NCBI GenBank assembly: GCA_947561395.2
Contig: OX387186.1
Coordinates: forward strand, 7,739,888-7,803,887
DNA: 64,000 bases
Reading direction: 5' to 3'
Source: Buxus sempervirens
Taxonomy: Eukaryota; Streptophyta; Magnoliopsida; Buxales; Buxaceae
This document shows, piece after piece, positions 33,034-50,630 of this stretch (the stretch's first letter is position 1; each line of letters starts with the position of its first letter). The notes under the pieces were generated by a model. That model did no database searches and was not told where the DNA came from. It saw only the letters and a list, made by a program, of their open reading frames with translations. The position numbers and the translations under genes were made by a program.

Positions 33034-34595
33034 GTTTTTCGGTAACAAAAAATGGAAATTCACTCAAAAGCTTGTGCTTGTCCCATATCAATATTATCAT
33101 TTTATTTTTTTAGATTATAATGTACAAGTGAAATTGTGAAAGCTCCGTATTTCTTCTCTGACAAGGCACAAGCTGATGCATGACAACCCTAGAATAAATT
33201 GGAATTACACCAACCTCTACCCGGGCTTAGTAATGGAGTCTCACCATCACCAAGAAATAGAAATATGCCTTGAAAGGATTGGAGTCTTACCAACATTTAC
33301 AAGGTTTGATAATAAAGTCTCATCATTACCAAGTAATGTAGTATCACCATTATGGGAAATCTTATTTCAAGAACCCAATAAAAATATTATTATTATTCAC
33401 TGTTTAAAATAAAAGATTACATGGTTATTTATAAACAAACACAATTCCCTATTTGAAATCAAATCTAATCATATTTCAAGCTAACAAATGATAATGACAA
33501 ATATAATAAAGATCCTATTTAATTTATAACTCTATCAAGATAGACTTAGTGGACTCTATATCTAGGTCACAAGCTTTGGATTATTGATCGAACGTTTTAT
33601 TTTATATTATTGTCGCACTATAAAAAAATGTTGATATTAGTGTTTACAATAGACATCACTAATTTAACATTTTAGTTATATTTAGATAAGATCAAACTCA
33701 CTGTAGATCTTACATAGTGATGTTCATTAAAAAAATGCCACGTATTATTAAATTAAGATGAATTTAATGAACGTCATAATTAAGGAAAAATAAAAATAAA
33801 AATAATATTTTGTATTATAATATTGTATGATGATGTTTCTAAAATGTTAAGTACTCTAAAGAAGAAATCTACGTAAGTGATAGCGCTTAACAGCCTTATC
33901 ATTGACATTTGTTGAAAATCTCACTAATTTAACAATACAATAATATTGTTTGCTACCATTCATGCAACGTACGTGAGATGCTGTCATATGGAGTATCTCA
34001 TGGTTAGAAATTTTTCATCAAATTTTTTTTTACTTTTTAAAAACAAAATTTTTGTAATCATTGGATATTCTATATGTTATCATCTGAATCAAATTACAAT
34101 AAAAGGTACAATTAATGGTGGCATAGGATTTCAAACCCACAAGGACCAAGCATCCGAGCCCTAACTTTCTTAATCTTACAATACGTCCACCCCGGACGGG
34201 ATGGTTGAACAATTCATTTTATATTGAGTATATCAAATGCACCCTAACAGGCCTAGTACACTTGAAAAATTAAAAAACAAAAAACAAAAAAAGGGTCTAG
34301 TACCTACCCAAAAAATATAAAAAACAAAGGCACCTTACGGAATACAAGATGCAAACGACATCGTACGCTGTGTCATCCTGCAAGAGAGTTTTCTCACATA
34401 GTCACGTGGCAGCATTGCAAGACCGTTTTATCTTATTACCAGAATAAAACGCACGGATAGATGCCCACGTCAAGAGGGGGCCCCACACATCCATACTCCA
34501 TCCCAGCCGGTCCGGATTCTAGCAACAAAGGAAATGCATTCCAGCAATGCACAATGAGTGCTTTTCGCCTTAGGAAATGTGAAATAACAGTGGCC
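33034..34595. other. no gene recognised
   Basis: AT-rich DNA. The segment around 34448-34545 (GATGCCCACGTCAAGAGGG, then CCACACATCCATAC) recurs diverged at 45298-45400. Confidence 0.45.
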
Positions 34596-34762
34596 GTAAT
34601 TAACTCAAGTGACAAGGCCCACCACAGGAGAAAGCGGTTGACGATTTCAAAGCATTTCTCGCAACTTGTGTTTTTCTATTTTTGTGTGTGTATCTATATA
34701 TATATATATGATTTTCGTTGACGATTTCAAAGCATTTTTTGCAGCTTGTGTTTTTCTATTTT

Positions 34763-34793
<31 letters not shown>

Positions 34794-35085
34794 GTATGTA
34801 TGCTTTTCGTTGACGATTTCAAAGCGTTTCTCACGACTTGTGCTTTTTTATTTGTATATATATATATATATATATCCCGTAATTAACTTAAGTGACAAGG
34901 CCCACCACAGGAGAAAGTGGTTGACGATTTCAAAGCATTTCTTGCAGCTTGTGGTTTTCTATTTTTGTGTGTGTGTGTGTTTATATATATGCTTTTCGTT
35001 GACGATTTCAAAGCGTTTCTCATGACTTGTGCTTTTTTATTTGCATAATATATGTATATATATATATATGCTTGTAGTTGCTCAC
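34596..35085. repeat. minisatellite with embedded TA/TG microsatellites
   Basis: Five copies of GTTGACGATTTCAAAGC (near 34637, 34718, 34810, 34920, 34998), each followed by a CTTGTG..TTTTTCTATTT block and a GT or TA run. A leader segment CAAGGCCCACCACAGGAGAA precedes copies 1 and 4. Frames across it are not genes. Confidence 0.85.
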
Positions 35086-35550
35086 CCGAGAAAACACAAG
35101 CCATCGCAGCATCATCTCAAGGCCACAACAGTAACAACTACATTAAGAAAATTGACTTTGAAGATCCCTTGGGTCGCGTTTAGATGCCGAGCAGAAGTTT
35201 ATGAAACAATGCGTTTTTTGTATCTATCATGTAATTGTTTGGATTACGGAAAAGATTACAGGCAATTTCTTGGTATTCAAACCTCTTGCCCCGGCAAAAA
35301 GGGAAAAAAAAATCTAGTGGAATTTCTTAAAAACACAAACGATTTTGCATGTGGCAGCATCCCATTCGAATGAGAGGGGCCGGTGCATCCTTTCCAATGA
35401 GAAGAGCCAATGCACCCTTAAATTAAAGACGATGTTATCACCTTCAGAGCATGATTTGTACATTTTTCCAACTTCGTTTCTATGGATATTTTTAGAATGT
35501 TTCTTAATTCACCAAATGAAATGTAAGTAGTGTGCTTGATAGCTTGCCTC
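35086..35550. other. no gene recognised
   Basis: Short frames without recognisable motifs; two GAGAGG.GCCG/AATGCACCCTT-like words repeat near 35375-35420. Confidence 0.4.
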
Positions 35551-36085
35551 CCGTTGAGACTTCATGTAAAACCTTGATCCCAAAAACAATATTGTCCTCT
35601 TAATTTGGCCTATATATTGAAGCTCATGGTTTTACTCTTGTTTTTTAGCCTAAAAGGCCTCCTTGTTTGAGGGAGTCACAAACTTACATATATAGATTTT
35701 CACTATCTCCTTCCGAGCAAAGTGAGATTCTGAGATCTCACAATTCACCCCTTAAGGACTGTATGATCCGATGCAGCAACCTACCAGCCAATTAACTCGA
35801 ACCCACCCACATTCACCAAGTAATGTCAAGGTCTCAAAAATTCCGGTCAGGATCTGTTCTGATACCATTTTATAACACCTTGATTCTCCTAACAATGATA
35901 TTGTCATTTGATCCACTGGGCCTCATGATTTTACTCCTAAGTTTTAACACTAAAAGCCTCCTTTCTTGAGAGTATCACAAACCTACATATATGGACTTTC
36001 ACTATCTTCTCTTTGTGCGATTTGGGATTATGGAATCTCACAATTTGCGAGTTACTTAAGTTGTCTCAGCATGCAAGGCTACATG
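35551..36085. repeat. diverged direct repeat, about 310 bp apart
   Basis: ACCTTGATCCCAAAAACAAT through the ACATATATAGATTTTCACTATCT block (about 35570-35715) recurs diverged at 35876-36015. TE-derived but not assigned. Confidence 0.55.
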
Positions 36086-36389
36086 TCCCCTTTCAATCCA
36101 TGGTCCCCATAAAAGTATGTGCGTAATAAGTATGTATATACTAGATACGTGACAGGCAAGCAATGCTCGTGACAAATGTATAAACTTAAGAAAGTTTTTT
36201 AAGTTGAAAGACCCCATTCAACGGGTCCATCCATGGTAATTTTTTTTTCTTTTTTAAAGACCCACTTGGTTGTGCCGAGTCATACAACCAGCCAATGTAT
36301 TATTTTAGATACATATTGCAGTATTGCACATGCCACATATGGTCTTTATCCAAGATGGCGGTCATCTTCTTTGGAATGACTTGAAATCT

Positions 36390-36510
36390 GCTAGAGCTCT
36401 TGGCTGGAAGATTTGCTGGTCCAACGGTGAAATATGTGTCCACATAGGTACACGAAGCCTATGTGTACACACCCTCCACCATTAGACCAGCAGATGTTCC
36501 AGCACGAGGG
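36390..36510. repeat. foldback hairpin repeat, copy 2
   Basis: The left arm, GCTGGAAGATTTGCTGGTCC, pairs with GACCAGCAGATGTTCCAGC, with inner CACATAGGTACACGAAGCC / CTATGTG. Same family as 9672-9812. Confidence 0.65.
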
Positions 36511-36779
36511 ACCAGCCGATATAGTCTCCTTTGGAATTGATATCCTTTACCATCATTTAATTATTACTGTGATCCATGCAGTCAAAATGAGATATTGTCA
36601 CGTGGAGCATCTCACGATTAAGATTTTCTCAATAAATTTTGTTTATATATTTTCAAAAACAAAAAGCTACAAACTGTTGGATGTTCCACGTGTCAACATT
36701 TGTAGCAAGCAACACTAACGGTTGCAATTAATGACCGCCGAGGGATTTCAAACCATCTTCTCTGGTAGGAAGTAGAATC
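36511..36779. other. no gene recognised
   Basis: Intergenic sequence; nothing supported. Confidence 0.4.
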
Positions 36780-37080
36780 GATCTCTGCCCCACTTCTTGT
36801 ATCCCAGGTAAGAACACATTTCTTCTTATTGAGGTGTGGGGCCCATCCCGATGCGGGCATCGATCTGTCCGTTTTATGCTGATACCATTGAGTGGTACGA
36901 GAGGAAACCTCCGCCCAAACAGCTGCTACGGCCCTATAAAACCAATAATTTAGTATCTTATTACTAGTAGTTGCAGTTGATTTCTGCTGGTCTTCTGCCA
37001 TACAATACAAAATAAGTTTTGAAATATTATAAAACCAATACGGATCCCGGAGGTATTTATGAGTTTTTGAGGACATTTTA
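36780..37080 (-). mobile_element. possible Copia-type LTR/PBS remnant
   Basis: On the minus strand, CGTACCACTCAATGGTATCA (from about 36901 down) resembles an LTR 3' end followed by an initiator-Met tRNA primer-binding site, then GATCGATGCCCGCATCGGG, which is common after the PBS in plant Copia elements. No LTR pair or coding region is visible. Confidence 0.35.
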
Positions 37081-37745
37081 AGGAAAAGAAAAAATCAAGC
37101 AACCACTATAAGAACATAGATAAGCACTTCTCAATAGCACATCTACTAAGCTTTGGCAATTGCTAGGTTTAATTTCCAAAGGTGTCTCCTGGCGCCATCG
37201 AAATAGATTCTTGTCCATCAGCTCCTCTATGTGCATTAGCAAGGTCATCTTCTATTTTATTTTTTATTTTTTCCTTCTTCCTTATAACTTCTTGATATGT
37301 CTTTCGACACATTTGGTTAGGTAAGACGTATCAATCAACATGCTATGTAAATTGTTCTTAATTGGCAGGCGCATGTGCAGGGTAGAGGGCATACAGAGAG
37401 GATTTGCTCGGTGAAGTTGTCAAGTGCAGGATTTCAGGTGCATATTACCTGAAGTCAAATATAGACATACTGACCATTTCCACCCTGTTTGTTGTGGATT
37501 TTTTGCGTGACATACTCGTGTTGTCAGTGAGGGCATGTAGTTAATCTGTCAAAATTAATTTTGGTTCTCATATTTCAAATTTAGTTCCAACTGTGGACCA
37601 GAAATTCATTCCTAAGTGTATCATTTGTGAAAAACTAATTATTATTTTTTCCTAATTTTCTACCCAGCATTTCACAGAACTAGCATTTGTGAGCGTGCCT
37701 ATCTCGTTGAGATCGATCCTCACGGTTCATGATTTTTAATTTTTA

Positions 37746-37781
<36 letters not shown>

Positions 37782-38013
37782 GTATGTATGTATATATGTA
37801 TAAAAGAAAATGGATTATTTATATCATTAATATCTTTCAAAAAAAATTTTGTTTTTTGGATTTCTTATGATTATTCCCATGTTTTATATTTTCTAGAATT
37901 TGTTGACATGGTAACATGAAAAATATTGCAGTAATACCGCCGGTGTGCTAGCCAAATTCTGACGGAAAGGAATTACAACTTTCTTATCAAACGAAGACGA
38001 AATAGACATAGGC
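37081..38013. other. upstream region of KARI copy B
   Basis: No gene recognised. Has a TA/TGTA microsatellite at 37748-37800. A promoter for copy B should lie here, but I cannot choose a TATA box. Confidence 0.4.
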
Positions 38014-43099
<5,086 letters not shown>

Positions 43100-43509
43100 A
43101 ATCGGGTTGAAAAGATGTAAAGCCAGCATGACGCCGTTTATGGACTCCATATTCTCTTCTGTCTAGTTCGTTGCCTTGTGTGTGTGCTCTGTAAGTTATA
43201 TTATTGGTCAAGTGGTACTAAAACACAGTGATGTGACTTGAATCTGTTTCTTGTTGAAGTCTTCGTTTAGCAATTTGTGATGACAAAGGACTTGACTCTA
43301 ATGAAAAGTTCAGTTATCAAGGAAGAAGACGAAAAGTTCTGTGTTAAATGCTACCTAAGCTAGGATTTATGCTAATTTATCTCCAAATGAAGAATGAATT
43401 ATTATGGTATGATTATACCTTTACTTTTCAGCTTTAATGATAATTTCATATGTTACTTGTGGCAAAACTAAGAAAGACAAGACAAAATAAGAAATGAAGA
43501 CATTTGAAA

Positions 43510-43785
43510 GTAATTAGGCATGCCATGCATTAGGGGATAAAATGGAAAAAAGTAAGTTAAGGTGGTTTGGTCACATAAAGCAGAGACCTAAGATGCATCT
43601 ATTAGAAGGTGTGAGAATATGCATATTGAAGGGCCTAATCGAACAAGAGGGAAACCTAAAAAGACATGAATGGAGTCTATAAGATTTACAAAAATATAAA
43701 TTTTTTATTTTTGATAGAGCAGGATGGAGAGACAAGATTCATATCGCTAACCCCACTTTGGTCAGAACTCGCTTACGATGATGAT
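43510..43785 (+). pseudogene. LINE reverse transcriptase C-terminal remnant (unit B)
   Basis: Frameshifted piece of the extreme C-terminus of plant LINE-type ORF2: RLRWFGH-like block, then IEGP..RGKPKKT and RAGWRD.IHIA. Paralogue of 56500-56790. Confidence 0.65.
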
Positions 43786-43981
43786 GATGATGATGATTTG
43801 TCATCTTGCTCATGGTTTTTGAATTGGTATTTGTTAAATATGTCTACATCATCAAATAACCAACACTCCCATTCAGGATAAGGTGGAGATGATATGACCC
43901 TTTCTTTCTCATCAACATGCAGTTCATGTTCATCCTTGCATCCCGTTTGGTTCACAAGTGGTGCTACTTGGTACATTGAAT

Positions 43982-44689
43982 TAGAGGTGGCAATGGGTCG
44001 TGGGTTCGGGTCTGTGTGGGGTTAACAAGCCAAGGCTCAACCCGAACCCGCCAATCCTAACCCAACCCGCTCTAACCCGCTTCAACCCGCCAATCCGTTT
44101 AAATAATTTAAATTACTATTAAAAATTAAAATTTTTTAATTCATTCTAATATCAAAGTGTATACAAATTCTATTTTTTTAATTCATTTTAATATTAAAGG
44201 ACACCTAACAAGCATAATAACACAACAATCATTAAGATATAACTAAAATAACATAAAGAAAAGAACTAAAACATACTAATAAAGTTTTAAAAGACTTTAC
44301 TTGTCATCAATGCGTCAATTTATATTAGTAGAGGCTAAGAAATTTGAAATATTTATACATAAAAAGTCTTTCTTCACTTTATTCTTTGTCATTATTTATA
44401 TTAAAAGAAGAAAGATTGAATAGTCACAAGTATTGTTATTAAATAGTCACAAGTATTGTTATTATAATTTTCCAAACTTTTATTACACAAAAAAATAAAC
44501 GGATTGTAATCGGGTCATTTCGGGTTGAGGGGTCAAACCCTAACCCAACCCGTTTATAATCGGATTGAGAATTCATGACCCTAACCCAACCCGTTTGTTG
44601 AAATAGTCAACCCTAACCCGCCTAAAACCGGGCGAGTTCAGGCGAGTTCGGGCGGGTTGGGGAGTCACGGGTCACAATTGCCACCTCTA
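43982..44689. mobile_element. non-autonomous hAT element, 708 bp
   Basis: TIRs TAGAGGTGGCAATGGGTC and ACAATTGCCACCTCTA, with a perfect 8-bp duplication CATTGAAT (43974-43981 and 44690-44697). Rich in AACCCG/CGGGTT words near both ends; no transposase. Unit C has the empty site (CAGTGAATAGACC near 59763). Confidence 0.95.
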
Positions 44690-45045
44690 CATTGAATAGA
44701 CCTGATCCTTCTAAGGAAGGATTTTTGAGAGTGTGGAATAGCTAGAGAGGACAATGAAACCTTCCCTTAAAAACAGTATAAAACCTTTCAAAATGCAGTC
44801 TTTGTGAGAGTATTTCTCTTTAAAATCTTGGGGTCAACCCCAATTCACATTGTATTAAATTCTCTTTGTTATAAAGAGTAAGGATAGCTCCCGTATTAAG
44901 TTCTCCTCCTTGTAATGGTAAGGATTACACTAAGACCTTTCTATAAATTCATTCCAATGTGCACTATAGAAGCAGAGAGACGCCTAAGGGTGAGTTGAAA
45001 ATCGAATTGTCTTGGTTTGAGCGTGTATCATTTGCACCTAATTTT

Positions 45046-47257
45046 GTTATTTAGTATATAAGGTAAAATATTTTTTTTAAACCTAAATGGTTAGGTATAA
45101 CACTAATTTTTTCTTTTATACGAGCAAATTTAATTTGTTCGAATGCATTTTCTCAAGTGCTAGGAGTCGATAGTATAGTGGTGCCATTGGCTAGGATTTG
45201 TCTTTGGGGGTGTGGCCCCTTGTTGAAAGGGGCATGTTTTCTTTGCAAGTACATTTCGTCTCTTGCCATTTAGTTGAACTAATGTAAAACGCACAGATGG
45301 ATGCCCATGTCAACAGGGGACTCCACACATCCATACAAAATCCTAGCTGGTGATTTTATTGAACCATTGGATTCTTGCTCCAAAGGAAATGCATTCATTC
45401 TTTGTGTGTCATGAATGGTACCATGAAACACACTAAAAGAAACCATTCTTTTTATTCCATAAGAGGAGCTTCGTGATCATTTGTGTAGAGACGGTGGAGG
45501 GTTTTTGGTTTTTCTTTTTTCAAAAGTTTAATTATCCATAAAAGATTTTTTGACATGACGAGCATGCTCTCCAGTCACACCTTCCCATAGCAAGGAATCC
45601 TCTAGATGAATCATGCAGATAATGTTTCGACGGACACAAACAAGCTCTTTTAGATATTTTTAGACCTTTCCGTAGCGGAATGACATGGTCTGCAATGCTA
45701 TGCCGTCATGTCGAGCATCTCAAGGACATTGTTCTTTCAAGTGGCCCCCACCTAACACATTTTTAAAATGAAAAAAACATTAACCATGAGATGCTCCACA
45801 TGGCAGCATCTTACAGCCATGACAGTCCGCAATGTTATAAAGCATTGTAGATGATTTCATTCCTCCCACAGCAAGGAATCATCTGGATGAATCACGTGGA
45901 TAAGGTTTCAACGGACACAAACAAGCTCTTTCAGATATCTGATCTTTTGCAAGTAATGATATTTGATCAAAATTTTTAATTGATTTTACAGCCTACCTGA
46001 AGACCGAGGATTTATGAGTGCTTTTATTTACCACATGGTAAATGTATTTAGAATTAAATCCTGACACGTAAGAAAGGTTTTGCTACGTGGGAGATCTGTG
46101 TCGAGTTGAAATCCTGTGGATCATTTATCTAGGCTCCTTATTTGGATCTTCCACAAGATTGTGCCATGTGCCCCTTGAAGCATTTAAGAAAATTACATTT
46201 ACACTATTCAAGGGACACATGGTACAATCATGTGGAGGATACACATAAGGAGTCTAGATATAGGATCCACAGGATTTCAATTGATTTAACTTAATAAAGT
46301 GATATTCCGTACTGCAACATTTCTTATTTAATTACGAAGTTAGCTTTCTATTAATGATATTAGATAATTTTAATGTTTAGCATTTAATGCTTACATTTAC
46401 ATCCTTAAGACGATATAAACTTTATTTCTTGTTTTTCCTTAATCTTCCAGCGTTTACATTACCACTTGTGTACCTGTATAAACAAAAAGAGGAGTTAAAA
46501 AGGAAAAATTATATATAAAGAGTGAAAGGAACACCCAATAAATCTTAAACGTATTGAGATTGATCACGGTACTTTTATTAGAAACTTAAAAGGTGAGGAA
46601 GCTTTGACGAGGAGCGGGATCCAAGTCGCTCTTTGGCAACCGCGGTTCGGGGGTAATTTAATAAAATGAATCAAAATAAATGCATATATTTAGCGGGGAC
46701 ATCTTAAGCATCGATTATTCGGCCTGACCAGTTCTCTTCATGAGTTGTATAAATGATATGCCAAGTAACCAGATCGGTAACCCAAAACCAGAAAGGGCTA
46801 AAATGAAACTGATCACACTAACCCAAAAACATAACCCAATATATATGGATTCGAAGAATGCATTTGAAGCTGGGGGTTGACATGAGGTTTGGGGGTATGG
46901 AACCCCCTCTTGACTCGGTTGTGTTTGGTTTAATAGTTACATCAACCCAAAAACCGAATCGAATTAGTTTGTGCTACAGATCTTCGAACCAAAACAGATT
47001 GTCTTTTTTGAAACCCACCCAAATTAGTAGGTTTGGCTCAATCGGTTCTTGGGTAAAACCGAACCAAGTTGCACTACCCAAATTATTGCCATGTCGAGTT
47101 AGTTTTTTTCATTAAAAAAAGAAAAGAAAAGAAGATATTTTTCGGATTAAAACGTCAAATCAATGGTTTGGAAAAAATCACACTGGTTTGGAAAAAATCA
47201 CACAGCGTACAATAGCAAAACCTTGGAAGCACAGAGGACATGTAAGTAGTACCTTGT
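45046..47257. other. intergenic, repeats only
   Basis: Holds a direct repeat (CAAGGAATC.TCT.GATGAATCA at about 45590 and 45872, each followed by GACACAAACAAGCTCTTT), an inverted pair GTCGAGCATCTCA / GAGATGCTCCACATGG (45690-45815), and a foldback at 46105-46290. A frame at 46858-47115 lies in AACCCAAAACCG-type degenerate repeat and is not called. Confidence 0.5.
46105..46290. repeat. foldback element with GAAATCCTGTGGATC ends
   Basis: The left arm, GTTGAAATCCTGTGGATC, pairs with the right arm, GATCCACAGGATTTCAAT. Inner TGTGCCATGTGCCCCTTGAA pairs with TTCAAGGGACACATGGTACA. A MITE-like hairpin. Confidence 0.75.
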
Positions 47258-47260
47258 GCC

Positions 47261-47268
47261 TATAAGAG
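47261..47268 (+). promoter_or_regulatory. TATA box of the small secreted-peptide gene
   Basis: CCTATAAGAG lies 48 bp before the ATG at 47309, a spacing that allows a short 5' UTR. Confidence 0.55.
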
Positions 47269-47308
47269 GGGCTCAACCTCAGCCTGCTTGGTAGCATAGA
47301 AGCAGAAG

Positions 47309-47521
47309 ATGTCTCGTCCTGCTCACTTGATAGTGTTGTTTCTCCTCGTGGTGGTGTTCACCACGTCGTCGCTGGTTGATTCTCTTGGGATTCCACAAGA
47401 TAGAACAAGGCTTGGGACTCCTCCGTTCAAGATCAAGCCCCAAGATAGAACAAGGCTTGGGACTCCTCCGTTCAAGATTCCACAAGATAACAGAAAACCG
47501 ATCCATATTCCTCACAATTAA
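47309..47521 (+). CDS. predicted secreted peptide precursor with 15-aa repeats
   Basis: Single-exon, 70-aa precursor. Residues 1 to about 25 form a signal peptide (MSRPAH, hydrophobic LIVLFLLVVVF, then TTSSLVDS), with no further membrane segment. The rest is a basic, Pro-rich tail. Two 15-residue units, QDRTRLGTPPFKIKP and QDRTRLGTPPFKIPQ, are followed by a terminal block DNRKPIHIPHN. The repeat is also near perfect in DNA with a 45-bp period (47396-47440, 47441-47485), so the duplication is recent. There are no cysteines. A TATA box lies 48 bp upstream. Layout and size are those of plant signalling-peptide precursors. The C-terminal HN recalls CLE/IDA ends, but the motif does not match those families or any I recognise. 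Function unknown. Confidence 0.65.
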   Translation: MSRPAHLIVLFLLVVVFTTSSLVDSLGIPQDRTRLGTPPFKIKPQDRTRLGTPPFKIPQDNRKPIHIPHN

Positions 47522-49979
47522 TCAGTGCGTAACTTAATTAGTACTAGTATATGTGGATAATTATAAGCAAAGGATGTATGATTTCTGACAATAAGAGGTG
47601 CTACCAGTGCTTGCCCTCGTCTCACTAGTGCCCTACTACATGTTGCTTGTGTACCTCTATATATCCTGCAATATATCTGTATAGTAGTATGTCTGCTTGT
47701 ACGGAGTTGAGCATTATATATAGTCTTAACTCTTATTCCATGATCTATTAAAATAAAGCTTCCTCTCTATCTTTTACGATTTGTCCCAGAAAGAGTAAAT
47801 TTCGATTTGAGGCCCTTTTTTTCTTTTTCTTTTTTGGCCACTTGGCCTAATCCAATTGGATAGAAACTAACAATAGAGATAAAGATTGAGGTGGTCGAAG
47901 ACTACCATCTCCACTCAAACACAACACAATCTTCAGATTGGACCACTAAAAATGATTGAGGAGGAGAGTTTAATGGAACTATTTAATGGATTTTGTTGGA
48001 AATAGAAGTGAAAAATCTGCGGGATTTGTACCTTGAATCGCTCCAATAAATGGATATTTAAAACTAACCGGATATGTGTTGAAGAAGAGATAATTCGAGG
48101 CACGTACTAGACAATAAACCGTATACATGAAGAAGAGATAATTTTGGGGTTTTTTTGACGAGATAATAGATCAAAGAGATTATAAAGATATATATTTGCT
48201 AAAACCAAAACAAGGTATTTATAGAAGAAATAAAAGCATCCCTTGGTAATGGAACGCTATTGAAGACATCCCTAAATCATGCCAGAATAAAAGTACTCAT
48301 GTCAATTATTTGAAACATGTTCTTTTATTTCTTTTTATTTATTTATTAAAATACCCAACAAATTCAATTATTGTCCAATGAAATCCCACCTTGTAACCCA
48401 AAAAATTAAAGATTTTTTTTTCTCCTCCCTTTTTCTTTCTCGGAAACTTCTAGAATTTGTTTTCAAAACCATTTTTGGTCAAATGGCTTCGGATCTATAA
48501 AAGTTAAATGAAATTTCTCCTTCTTAGAGACATTTTTCCATAGACCAAGCCTTTATAACATTAATAGGCGCTTTTATGGGTTGTCAGTTAGTCCCTACAC
48601 CAACTAGAATCTGTCCCTTCTTTTTCTTTTTGAGGGGAATGAGATCGATTCATCTGGAGCCACTCAGTGGTTCCAGCATGAATCTTACGGATGGATGGCA
48701 TTTATCAATAGTGGGGCCCACACCGCAAAATGCATCTCATCCGGTGGTTCCATTGAACCATTGGCTTATGGCTAATGCTCACGAAATACTCCCACCCAAA
48801 ACTTTTACGTCATCAATGGAATCTTTTATGGGTTTTTAGGCCCCACAACCTAGAATTTGCTCGTTCCTTTTTATTTCTTTGCCTTGTTAACGTTCAGCAA
48901 AAGTTTACGATCTTGGGAATACAGGTTACTGACCCAAGGGACATTCATGTTCTGGCTAATGGTATCCAATGGTACTAACACTTGGAAATATCACAGTTAA
49001 ATGATTTTACCAAGTGAAATCTACATGCAGTAGGAAGCCCCAGCTTTTGTTGATTGGTTAAAAAATTAATAATTTCCTCGGATTGCTAGCTATATGGCAC
49101 AACATTCCATGTGGGCTTGGATTCCTTTCAATGTTTCCAAATGGACTTGATTGAGATGGTTAAGAGATTAATATTTGGATGTAATAGACAAGAAAGGGAC
49201 CCCTAAATAACCCTCAACCCACAATTTAGAAAAAACCAAGCTTATCCTCATTTGTTCAATTTTTTTTATTAAAAGAATCCCAATGTGTTGTCTTAAGTTA
49301 TTGGTTGTTAGCAAAGGGTACCAACAATTACAACAACTCTTAATCATGGACCTAACTACAATCCCCCACTTCTCATCAGCAAGGGCGGGTAAGGTTTCAA
49401 AAATTAGACTTCAAGAAGAGAAAAATATAACCACCCTTCCTGATTAATTGTGGGTTGAGCTCCATGATTAAGTTTAATTGTTGAGCTCCAATTGCATTAT
49501 TAAATTAATATATATATCTCACACATAGAGATTTCAACTAAAATTATTATCTCAAAACCTATTTAGTACACGTGACATAATTTAACAGAATTGAAGCTGT
49601 TAATTCACTCTTTAAAAATAAAAATAACACTATCACACACAACAGAATTTCCTTAACATTATACATCTACATGAAAATGCAAATCGTTAGGACTCGATCT
49701 GTGCTAACTAGTTGAAGGGAAGAACCTAAAGGCAATTAAACAGATATTCGATCAGAGTGTGCATGTAAGATCAATGTTCTGTGGACCGTATTATTTGCTT
49801 TTATTATCGGAGCATTGTATTTGTGGGCACCAAGCTCGGGACGATCCACAGGTCAATTTGGGATCGAGAAATTGGTTGACCTTTCTATAGTTTCTTATAA
49901 TTTATTCCTTTTCTTTTTGTTTTTTTTTAAACATTATTGCATCTCTTATTTTATTTTGTTTTATTTTATTTATTTGTAA
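47522..49979. other. intergenic, no gene recognised
   Basis: AT-rich sequence between the peptide gene and duplication unit C. No KARI leader exon is visible here. Frames at 48576-48978 have no recognisable motif. Confidence 0.5.
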
Positions 49980-50364
49980 AGTGTTGAGATATTATGTTTG
50001 AGACCTTTGAGATATATAAACTACATCTTTACTAATCAGCTTAAGATTTTATTCCTTGCTTCAATATAATACATGTTCAATAACTTGTATATCATCTCAA
50101 CATCCTTGTGTCAAATTATAGCCTTTTTTGTTTCTTCCATTTCTATGTAATCTAATCAAGACGATTATATATAATATACATGGCGACGTTATTGCCTCAA
50201 CCCCTCTCCCACGATTGGAGCGCCTTTAGGTTCATCTGACCTCAGGGATCTTTTAAAAAAGAAAAATAAAAATAAAAAAGCAAGACTGCCATATGAATGT
50301 GACATGTGCTCCCTCGTTTCACTTCTATATATAGATCATTTATATCTGTACTATATATATATAT

Positions 50365-50394
<30 letters not shown>
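50365..50394. repeat. (GA)n microsatellite private to unit C
   Basis: About 14 GA units where unit B has only AGAGGGAAGC. Confidence 0.85.
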
Positions 50395-50395
<1 letters not shown>

Positions 50396-50599
50396 AGCAT
50401 CCCCTTAGGAAGCGTGCCCAAAAACCATATCCTTAATTAGTGTCCATAATGTCATTATAAATTATTGTTAAAGTTCATTAATATAGAGACATAGCCTTCT
50501 TTTTTTCTTGAATACATTGGAAGCTTCCCTAAATTTGAACAATTACAAAACGGTTCTCACTTCTCTAGCAAATTATCTGACTCCCCCTTTTTATGTGCG

Positions 50600-50630
50600 T
50601 ATGTGCAATACTGCACGTGCACCCTGCTAG
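50600..50630 (+). mobile_element. Helitron 3' terminus in KARI intron 1 of unit C
   Basis: Hairpin GTGCAATACTGCAC within a larger GTGC..GCAC fold, then ACCCTG and CTAG followed by T. Fits Helitron 3' ends; the 5' end was not defined. Confidence 0.5.

Noticed and set aside
36693..37076. 127-codon minus-strand frame
   Set aside because: Coincides with the Copia-like LTR/PBS remnant; no retroelement protein motif.
43980..44690. AACCCG-rich sequence as a satellite or telomere repeat
   Set aside because: Explained by subterminal repeats of a hAT element with perfect TIRs and target duplication.
46858..47115. 85-codon frame
   Set aside because: Sits in degenerate AACCCAAAACCG-type repeat sequence and has no domain.
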